Positions 57,683-64,000 of a DNA stretch of 64,000 bases are shown here, piece by piece; position 1 is the stretch's first letter; each line of letters begins with the position of its first letter. Position numbers and translations under genes: made by a program. This stretch comes from Bradyrhizobium australiense (GTDB lineage: Bacteria > Pseudomonadota > Alphaproteobacteria > Rhizobiales > Xanthobacteraceae): contig NZ_JAAVLX010000008.1 of NCBI RefSeq assembly GCF_013114825.1, forward strand, positions 1 to 64,000. Direction: 5' to 3'. A model generated the notes under the pieces. The model was given only the letters and a program-made list of their open reading frames with translations, was not told the origin of the DNA and ran no database searches.

Positions 57683-58957
57683 TCAGGCGCTGGCGCTGCT
57701 CTCGACGGCCCGGTCCGAACGGTCCGCATAGATGTAGAGCGGACGGGCGGTTCCCTCGACGACTTCGCGCGAGATCACGACCTCTTCGACGCCTTCCAGA
57801 CCCGGCAGATCGAACATGGTCTCGAGCAGGATGCTTTCGAGAATCGAACGCAGGCCCCGCGCGCCGGTCTTGCGCTCGATCGCCTTGCGGGCGACCGCGC
57901 CAAGCGCCTCGTCGGCGAAGGTGAGTTCGATGTTCTCCATTTCGAACAGCCGCTGGTATTGCTTCACCAGCGCGTTCTTCGGATCGGTCAGGATCTTCTT
58001 CAGCGAGGTCTCGTCGAGATCCTCCAGCGTCGCGACCACCGGCAGGCGGCCGACGAATTCGGGGATTAGGCCGTACTTCAGCAAGTCTTCCGGCTCGACG
58101 TGGCGGAAGATCTCGCCGGTGCGGCGGTCTTCGGGCGCCAGCACCTGGGCAGCGAAACCGATCGAGGTCGAACGTCCGCGCGCGGAGATGATCTTCTCAA
58201 GGCCGGAGAAGGCGCCGCCGCAGATGAACAGGATATTGGTGGTGTCGACCTGCAGGAACTCCTGCTGCGGATGCTTGCGGCCGCCCTGCGGCGGCACGGA
58301 GGCAACCGTGCCTTCCATGATCTTCAACAGCGCCTGCTGCACGCCCTCGCCCGACACGTCGCGGGTGATCGACGGGTTATCGGACTTGCGGCTGATCTTG
58401 TCGATCTCGTCGATATAGACGATGCCGCGCTGCGCGCGCTCGACATTGTAGTCGGCCGACTGCAACAGCTTCAGGATGATGTTCTCGACGTCCTCGCCGA
58501 CATAGCCGGCTTCGGTCAGCGTCGTCGCATCCGCCATCGTGAACGGCACGTCGAGAATGCGCGCCAGCGTCTGCGCCAGCAGCGTCTTGCCCGAACCGGT
58601 CGGACCGATCAGCAGGATGTTCGACTTCGCGAGTTCGACGTCGTTGTGCTTGGTCTGGTGATTGAGCCGCTTGTAGTGATTGTGGACGGCTACCGAGAGC
58701 ACCTTCTTGGCATGGCCCTGGCCGATCACGTAATCGTCCAGCACCTTGCAGATTTCCTTCGGCGTCGGGATGCCGTCGCGCGACTTCACCAGCGAGGACT
58801 TGTTCTCCTCACGGATGATGTCCATGCAGAGTTCGACGCATTCGTCGCAGATGAATACCGTGGGACCCGCGATGAGTTTGCGGACTTCGTGCTGGCTCTT
58901 TCCACAGAACGAGCAATACAGCGTGTTCTTGGAGTCGCTCGTGCCAACCTTACTCAT
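57683..58957 (-). CDS. clpX: Clp protease ATP-binding subunit ClpX
   Basis: 424 residues: an N-terminal zinc-binding domain (CSFCGKSQ ... FICDECVELC), Walker A GPTGSGKTLLAQT, Walker B IVYIDEIDKI, and the pore and ClpP-binding loops of the family. It unfolds tagged substrates and feeds them to ClpP. Gene order tig-clpP-clpX-lon is conserved. Confidence 0.98.
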   Translation of the reverse strand: MSKVGTSDSKNTLYCSFCGKSQHEVRKLIAGPTVFICDECVELCMDIIREENKSSLVKSRDGIPTPKEICKVLDDYVIGQGHAKKVLSVAVHNHYKRLNHQTKHNDVELAKSNILLIGPTGSGKTLLAQTLARILDVPFTMADATTLTEAGYVGEDVENIILKLLQSADYNVERAQRGIVYIDEIDKISRKSDNPSITRDVSGEGVQQALLKIMEGTVASVPPQGGRKHPQQEFLQVDTTNILFICGGAFSGLEKIISARGRSTSIGFAAQVLAPEDRRTGEIFRHVEPEDLLKYGLIPEFVGRLPVVATLEDLDETSLKKILTDPKNALVKQYQRLFEMENIELTFADEALGAVARKAIERKTGARGLRSILESILLETMFDLPGLEGVEEVVISREVVEGTARPLYIYADRSDRAVESSASA

Positions 58958-59384
58958 TCCTGTCTCCGTCCGCCGTTCGATCCGTTACCCGATCGACCCA
59001 TTCCGGTACTTGCACCGGACCTGAAGGTAGATAGAGCAAATTCCGTACCAGAAAAGACCCTAACTCAATTACACACCGTGCGAATCACGGCTACTCGATC
59101 CCCCGCGATCTTAACGCATCCCACACAGCCAACCATGCTGGCACCCGACTATCAAGAATTCGCTAATCGGGGCCGAAATGGCTATCCGTGACAATACCGT
59201 GATTTGTGGCGTTCGCACGGGGAGAAGTTGACGAAATCGGCCCAGCGTTGCGGTATTGCCACGCCGCAAAACCGGCACGAAAGCGGAACTTTCGGCCCAT
59301 GCGGGGGCATAGGCGCGGCATTCGGCCATAATTACCGATTCAACCAACCGTTAACGTCAACGCGGGGTGTCGCTATCCGTTACC
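58958..59384. other. 427-bp clpX-clpP intergenic region
   Basis: No credible ORF, tRNA or repeat was found. It must hold the clpX promoter. A short frame on the minus strand at 59111-59347 lacks a ribosome site and coding character. Confidence 0.5.
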
Positions 59385-60020
59385 TTACGCGGTTTTCGTC
59401 ATCGCCACTTCTTCGGGGCGTTTGTCGATAACCTTGTCGACGATCCCGAAGTCGCGGGCCATCTCGGCCGTCAGGAATTTATCGCGTTCCAGCGCGTCCT
59501 CGATCGCCTTGTAGGTCTGGCCGGTATGCTTCACGTAGATTTCGTTGAGGCGCTTCTTGAGATTGAGGATCTCCTGCGCGTGCAGCATGATGTCGGTGGC
59601 TTGGCCCTGGAAGCCGCCCGAAGGCTGATGCACCATGATGCGCGAGTTCGGCAGCGAGAAGCGCATGTCCTTTTCGCCGGCGGCGAGCAACAGTGAGCCC
59701 ATCGAGGCCGCCTGCCCCGTGCACAGTGTAGAAACGGCGGGGCGGATGAACTGCATGGTGTCGTAGATCGCAAGGCCCGATGTCACCACGCCGCCGGGCG
59801 AGTTGATGTACATCGAGATTTCCTTCTTCGGATTGTCCGCTTCCAGGAACAGAAGCTGGGCGACAACCAGCGTCGACATGCCATCTTCGACCGGACCGGT
59901 CACGAAGATGATGCGCTCCTTCAGAAGCCGCGAGAAAATGTCGTAGGCGCGTTCGCCGCGGTTGGTCTGCTCGACCACCATCGGAACGAGGTTCATGTAG
60001 GTTTCAACGGGATCGCGCAT
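59385..60020 (-). CDS. clpP: ATP-dependent Clp protease proteolytic subunit
   Basis: 211 residues with the catalytic triad: Ser in GQAASMGSLLLAAG, His in RIMVHQPSGGFQG and Asp further on in the LNEIYVKHTGQ region. The N-terminal gating loop and the hydrophobic pocket for ClpX are present. It forms the tetradecameric ClpXP core. Confidence 0.98.
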   Translation of the reverse strand: MRDPVETYMNLVPMVVEQTNRGERAYDIFSRLLKERIIFVTGPVEDGMSTLVVAQLLFLEADNPKKEISMYINSPGGVVTSGLAIYDTMQFIRPAVSTLCTGQAASMGSLLLAAGEKDMRFSLPNSRIMVHQPSGGFQGQATDIMLHAQEILNLKKRLNEIYVKHTGQTYKAIEDALERDKFLTAEMARDFGIVDKVIDKRPEEVAMTKTA

Positions 60021-60317
60021 TAGTCACCCCAAGGGTTCGTAGAGGGTTAAGGTAGAGAACAAGCAGGGCGAACATCCATCAGCATGGCAGTCATGATTGC
60101 CGCGCGCGGACGAACGTCCCGTGATGCAGGACTTCAACTCAGAACTCGCGTAGGCGAGCCGCTCACAGATATGAGCCAATTTTCTGGCGACAAGGCCGGA
60201 ACAATCGCGAGCCGAATGAGAGAAGTTCAAACTGATTCGCAGCCCGTCTCATAGCGACGGGTGCCGTCACCACGCCGCTATCGCCGTTCATCATTAATGC
60301 CGGCCTGACCAGATCGA

Positions 60318-61682
60318 TCAGGCTGCGCTCTTCTCGTCGGCCTCGTCGTCCTTGAACAGGTCCTCGCGCGAAACCTTCTTTTCGCTCACGTTGGCGAGTT
60401 CGAGGATGAAATCGACCACCTTATCCTCATAAATCGGCGCACGAAGCTGGGCCAGCGCATTGGCATTGTTGCGATAGTAGTCCCAGACTTCCTTCTCGCG
60501 GCCGGGCATCGAACGTGCCCGCTCGATCACGGCGCGGCTGACTTCGTCGTCGGTCACGGTGATCTTGTTCTTCTCGCCGATCTCCGACAGCACGAGGCCG
60601 AGCCGGACGCGGCGGTCGGCGATCTTCCTGTACTCTTCCTTCGCCGCCTCCTCGGTGGTGTTCTCGTCGGCAAAGGTCTTGCCGGAAGATTCCATCTCGG
60701 CCTTGATCGAGTTCCACATCAGGTTGAACTCTTCCTCGATCAGCGATGGCGGCGCCTCGAATTTGTGGCTGTCGTCCAGACGGTCGAGCAGCGCCCGCTT
60801 GACGCGCTGGCGCGTGGCACCCGCGAACTCGGCAACCAGCCGCTCGCGCGCGGCCTCCTTCAGCTTGTCCAGCGATTCCAGGCCGAGCGTTTTTGCAAAC
60901 TCGTCGTTGATCTCAGTCTCGCCTGGCGCTTCGATCAGGGTTGCAGTGGTCTCGAACTCGGCCGGCTGGCCGGCGAGCTTCTCGCTGGCGTAGTTCTTCG
61001 GGAACGATACTTTCAGCGTGCGGGTTTCACCGGCCCCGACGCCGACGAGCTGTTCCTCAAACCCCGGAATGAACTGTCCGGCGCCGATCACGACCTGGAT
61101 CCCTTCGCCGGTGCCGCCGTCGAACGGCGTACCGTCGATCGTGCCCTTGAAGTTGATGGTGACGCGATCGCCGGTTTCAGCCTTTGCGCCCTCGGCCTTC
61201 GCCGCATAGGGACGGTTCTGGTCGGCGATGCGCTTGATGGCTTCATCGACCTCCGCATCGGTCACTTCCACCACCGGCTTCTCCACCGAGAAGGTCTTGA
61301 AATCGGCGAGCTGAATCGTCGGCACCACCTCGATCGCGACCGTGTAGGTCAGGTCGGACTTGCCGGCGAGCAATTCCTCGACCTCTTTCTGCTCGGTCGG
61401 CAACGTGATCTTGGGTTCGGTCGCGAGGCGGAAACCGCGGTCGGTGAAGATCTGCGTGTTGGTGTCGCGGATGGTCTGGTCGATGGTCTCGGCCATCACC
61501 GAGCGGCCATACACCTTCTTCAGATGGCTGACCGGCACCTTGCCGGGGCGGAAGCCATTGAGCTTCACCTTGTCCTTGAGGTCCACCAGCTTGGCATCCG
61601 CCTTGGCATCGAGATCCGATGCGGGGACGCTAACCTTGAACTCGTGCTTCAATCCCTCGGCGAGGGTTTCGGTGACCTGCAT
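60318..61682 (-). CDS. tig: Trigger factor
   Basis: 454 residues from MQVTETLAEGLKHEFKVSVP at 61682; the frame is open upstream through a tRNA gene, which I reject. The ribosome-binding signature LNGFRPGKVPVSHLKKVYG is followed by the FKBP-type PPIase domain (GDRVTINFKGTIDGTPFDGG) and the helical C-terminal arms. It is a ribosome-docked chaperone for nascent chains. The 297-bp gap to clpP should carry the clpP promoter; no clear site was seen. Confidence 0.97.
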   Translation of the reverse strand: MQVTETLAEGLKHEFKVSVPASDLDAKADAKLVDLKDKVKLNGFRPGKVPVSHLKKVYGRSVMAETIDQTIRDTNTQIFTDRGFRLATEPKITLPTEQKEVEELLAGKSDLTYTVAIEVVPTIQLADFKTFSVEKPVVEVTDAEVDEAIKRIADQNRPYAAKAEGAKAETGDRVTINFKGTIDGTPFDGGTGEGIQVVIGAGQFIPGFEEQLVGVGAGETRTLKVSFPKNYASEKLAGQPAEFETTATLIEAPGETEINDEFAKTLGLESLDKLKEAARERLVAEFAGATRQRVKRALLDRLDDSHKFEAPPSLIEEEFNLMWNSIKAEMESSGKTFADENTTEEAAKEEYRKIADRRVRLGLVLSEIGEKNKITVTDDEVSRAVIERARSMPGREKEVWDYYRNNANALAQLRAPIYEDKVVDFILELANVSEKKVSREDLFKDDEADEKSAA

Positions 61683-61849
61683 GGTGTCAATCTTCTTCCG
61701 CTTGCGCCGGGCCAAACGGCCGCGGCAGTGTCTAATTTTGTTCGACGCGCGAGCCTTGCAGCCCTGCGCCGGTGGTTCGGCTGGCCGTGGCGCCCCATAC
61801 GGGGAAGCGGGCCCTCCAGTATTCGTATGCAAACGCTGGATAGAGCGCT

Positions 61850-61934
61850 TGGTGCGGGCGGAGGGACTCGAACCCCCACAACTTTCGTCACTGGAACCTA
61901 AATCCAGCGCGTCTACCAGTTCCGCCACGCCCGC
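61850..61934 (-). tRNA. tRNA-Leu (anticodon TAG)
   Basis: A class II tRNA with a long variable arm: acceptor GCGGGCG/CGCCCGC, D arm GGCGGAACTGGTAGACGC, anticodon arm CTGGA-TTTAGGT-TCCAG, T loop GTTCGAGTC, discriminator A and encoded CCA. Confidence 0.96.
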
Positions 61935-62071
61935 GTGAAAAGCATCCATACCCGGCCGCGATGCCGCGGGCGGCGGGCTTATAACATGAGCCTACACCTC
62001 CGCAGCAAAAAAATGGCCCTTTTTGACAGCCCCGGGGCAAGGCGTCACAGCTAGCACAGACACATGAGAAA

Positions 62072-63400
62072 ATGGTCCGCATCGGTCCGATGGCAAGCCC
62101 CAAATCAGAGCTAGATCGGCGCGCCCTGACAGCCGGGCTGGGTGCCGCCGCGCTCGTCCCGATATGGCCGGTTTCCGGCGCCGCCCAAGGGCGTCCCACG
62201 TTGACGTTACAGGCCAAGCCGGGGACCCTCGCGCTCCAGCCGGGCGGCACGGCCGCACCGGTCTGGTCGCTGCACGGGCCCGACCTCACCTTCAAGCGGG
62301 GAGACACGGCCGAGATCGCCTTTGCCAATGAGCTGCCGGTGCCCGTCGTGCTCAACTGGCGGGGCATGGACGGCATTCCGGCTCACTCCCCCCTGATGAC
62401 GCGCGCGCCGCTCGCAAGCGGTGGCAAGGCCACGCTGCAGCTTCCCTTGCGTCACGCCGGAACCCTCCTCTGCGACTCCGGGCTGCTTGGCGATGCACAG
62501 GCACAACCAGTTCGGGCACGGCCGTTGATCGTTCGCGAAACCGAGCCGGTCGCTATCGACCGCGACGAGGTTCTCCTGATCGAGGACTGGCGGGCAAGGC
62601 CCGATGGAACAGTGATCGCCCCGGGAATCGATCCGAAGAACACCCTGCCCGTCCATACGATTAATGGCCAGAATTCGATTGATCTCTCAGCCCGGGTCAA
62701 CGAACGAATCAGGCTCCGGGTCATCAGCGGCTGCCAACGCTCTGTTGTTGCTATCAAACTAGAAGGGCTCGACGTTTGGGTGATGGCCATCGACGGCCAG
62801 CCATCGGAGCCGTTCCAGGCCCGCAACGGCGCGCTGGTACTGGCGCCGGGCGGGCGGGTCGACACCTTCATCGATGTAACCATGCCGGCAGGCACTACCA
62901 GCGCGATCCTGCTGCACGACGGCAAGGAAGCCCGCCCGATCGGCAAGCTCGTCGTCTCAAGCGAACCGCCGGTCCGCGCGGCCCCCCTGCCGCCCGCCCC
63001 GCCGCTCCCATCCAACGGCCTGCCCGAACGGATCGAACTAAAGAGCGCTACTCGGATCGACTTGCCGCTCGGCGGACCGCCGGGCGACTGGATAAGGCCG
63101 GCGAGCTTCAGCGCCAACGCCCCGCCCGCCTTCCGCGCCAGGAAGGGGCGCACCGCGGTGCTGGCGCTCACGAACCGCGCCGCCACAGCGACCGTCTTTC
63201 ACCTCTACGGCCATCATTTCCGCCTGCTCGACCGGCTCGACGACGGCTGGAAGCCGTTCTGGCTGGACGGGCTGGCGATCGAGCCAGGCCAGACCCAGCG
63301 CATCGCCTTCGTTGCTGAACATCCCGGAAGCTATTTGATCGAATCTGTCGCGACCGATTGGGCGGCACCGCGGCTGGTGCGGTGGTACGCTGTCGAGTGA
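62072..63400 (+). CDS. Multicopper-oxidase-fold protein lacking copper ligands (SufI/FtsP-like)
   Basis: 442 residues. A twin-arginine-like N-terminus (LDRRALTAGLGAAALVPIWP) suggests Tat export; a start at 62090 is also possible. Three cupredoxin domains follow. The four copper-ligand motifs of true oxidases are altered: HWHG reads NWRG, the second domain-1 motif reads RHAGTLLCDSG, the HxxHxH site reads FHLYGHHFRLL (partly kept), and the HCHIxxH site reads HPGSYLIESVA. It therefore cannot assemble a normal trinuclear or type 1 centre and resembles the structural protein SufI/FtsP. The next gene starts 11 bases after its stop codon. Confidence 0.82.
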   Translation: MVRIGPMASPKSELDRRALTAGLGAAALVPIWPVSGAAQGRPTLTLQAKPGTLALQPGGTAAPVWSLHGPDLTFKRGDTAEIAFANELPVPVVLNWRGMDGIPAHSPLMTRAPLASGGKATLQLPLRHAGTLLCDSGLLGDAQAQPVRARPLIVRETEPVAIDRDEVLLIEDWRARPDGTVIAPGIDPKNTLPVHTINGQNSIDLSARVNERIRLRVISGCQRSVVAIKLEGLDVWVMAIDGQPSEPFQARNGALVLAPGGRVDTFIDVTMPAGTTSAILLHDGKEARPIGKLVVSSEPPVRAAPLPPAPPLPSNGLPERIELKSATRIDLPLGGPPGDWIRPASFSANAPPAFRARKGRTAVLALTNRAATATVFHLYGHHFRLLDRLDDGWKPFWLDGLAIEPGQTQRIAFVAEHPGSYLIESVATDWAAPRLVRWYAVE

Positions 63401-63410
63401 GGAGCAAGCC

Positions 63411-64000
63411 ATGAGCAAACCCGTTGCCGCCATCCGCGGCGTCAAGGCGCGCGCGCTCGTCGTGCCGCTCGCACGCCCCGTGAAGAACGCCTTCGGCGTG
63501 ATCGATGTCGGACCGCTGGTTCTGATGGATGTCGAGACCGATCAGGGCGTTACCGGCCACGCCTACATTTTCGCCTACAGCAAGTTGACGCTGAAGCCGC
63601 TAGTGCACCTGATCGAGGAGATCGGGCGCGAGTTGGTTGGCAAGCCGGTGGCCCCATTCGATCTGATGAAGATAATGGATGCAAAATTCCGCCTGCTCGG
63701 CTGGCAGGGCCTCGTCGGCATGGCGGTGTCCGGCCTCGACATGGCCTATTGGGATGCGCTCGGCCAAGTGGCCGGCAAGCCCGTGGTTGAACTGCTCGGC
63801 GGCTCGCCAAAACCAATCAGGGCCTATGACAGCTATGGCGTGGTCGATCCGGTGACCGACGAAAGAGCGCTGCGCCATTCGCTCGAACAGGGTTTTCGCG
63901 GCATCAAGATCAAGGGCGGCGATGGCGATGCCGCCAATGACGAACGCGTGGTCAAGGCCGTACGCGCCCTCATCGGCCCTGACATCGCGCTGATGATCGA
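63411..64000 (+). CDS. Mandelate racemase/muconate-lactonizing (enolase superfamily) enzyme; 3' end outside window
   Basis: The first 196 codons are present (ATG 63411, GGAG upstream). The N-terminal capping domain (GVKARALVVPLARPVKNAFG, FAYSKLTLKPLVHLIEEIG) leads to the barrel start (SGLDMAYWDALGQVAGKPV) and the catalytic KxK of the superfamily in GFRGIKIKGG. These enzymes abstract an alpha-proton from carboxylates such as mandelate or sugar acids. The sequence stops before the metal ligands, so the substrate is unknown. It is probably co-transcribed with the SufI-like gene. Confidence 0.88.
   Translation, partial: MSKPVAAIRGVKARALVVPLARPVKNAFGVIDVGPLVLMDVETDQGVTGHAYIFAYSKLTLKPLVHLIEEIGRELVGKPVAPFDLMKIMDAKFRLLGWQGLVGMAVSGLDMAYWDALGQVAGKPVVELLGGSPKPIRAYDSYGVVDPVTDERALRHSLEQGFRGIKIKGGDGDAANDERVVKAVRALIGPDIALMI

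Noticed and set aside
60024..60230. Short frame between clpP and tig
   Set aside because: No Shine-Dalgarno sequence or coding pattern; the region is expected to be the clpP promoter.
61683..61949. N-terminal extension of trigger factor
   Set aside because: It crosses the tRNA-Leu gene; real trigger factors begin at MQVTET.

Overview
The window looks like a chromosomal segment of a Bradyrhizobium-type alphaproteobacterium. The supporting signs are high GC content, the order tig-clpP-clpX-lon followed by a 14-gene nuo operon, birA and rnj, DUF3551 and DUF1467 families, an Omp31-like porin, and several dispersed palindromes of a kind I associate with Bradyrhizobium intergenic DNA (family assignment from memory, no search was run). 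Almost all core genes lie on the minus strand.

Layout, left to right. 1-5.1 kb: the 3'-truncated end of a proline-rich pseudocaspase, a YbaK-type deacylase, a GNAT enzyme, a CBS protein and two frameshifted genes. 5.1-14.2 kb: dnaE, a 32-residue membrane peptide behind two LexA-type boxes, a porin, two DUF3551 proteins, lolD, a lolC/E-type permease and proS. 14.3-28.1 kb: an accessory block with a five-gene putative copper-acquisition cluster (DUF2946, TonB receptor, BNR protein, thioredoxin-like, PCu(A)C), a structured RNA ending in a terminator just before a globin gene, a ribose-type ABC transporter, mtnK, and short hypothetical genes including decayed ones. 28.1-48.0 kb: DUF1467, mce, rnj, birA and nuoN-to-nuoA, with four non-nuo genes and one palindromic repeat embedded. 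48.2-54.9 kb: a patchy region with a MarR regulator beside a decayed MFS gene, tRNA-Asp, hup, pepT, two methyltransferases, tRNA-Val and two tRNA fragments. 54.9-64 kb: lon, clpX, clpP, tig, tRNA-Leu, a cupredoxin-fold protein lacking copper ligands, and the start of an enolase-superfamily gene.

Functional themes are respiration (complex I), protein quality control (trigger factor, ClpXP, Lon), replication and DNA damage (dnaE with an SOS-controlled peptide upstream), and copper handling for the periplasm. The two strongest candidates for undescribed biology are the LexA-boxed 32-residue peptide at 8799-8897 and the nested-stem RNA with terminator/antiterminator geometry at 19905-20072. No IS element, CRISPR array or rRNA was seen. 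Five protein-coding genes carry apparent frameshifts, some of which could be assembly errors.
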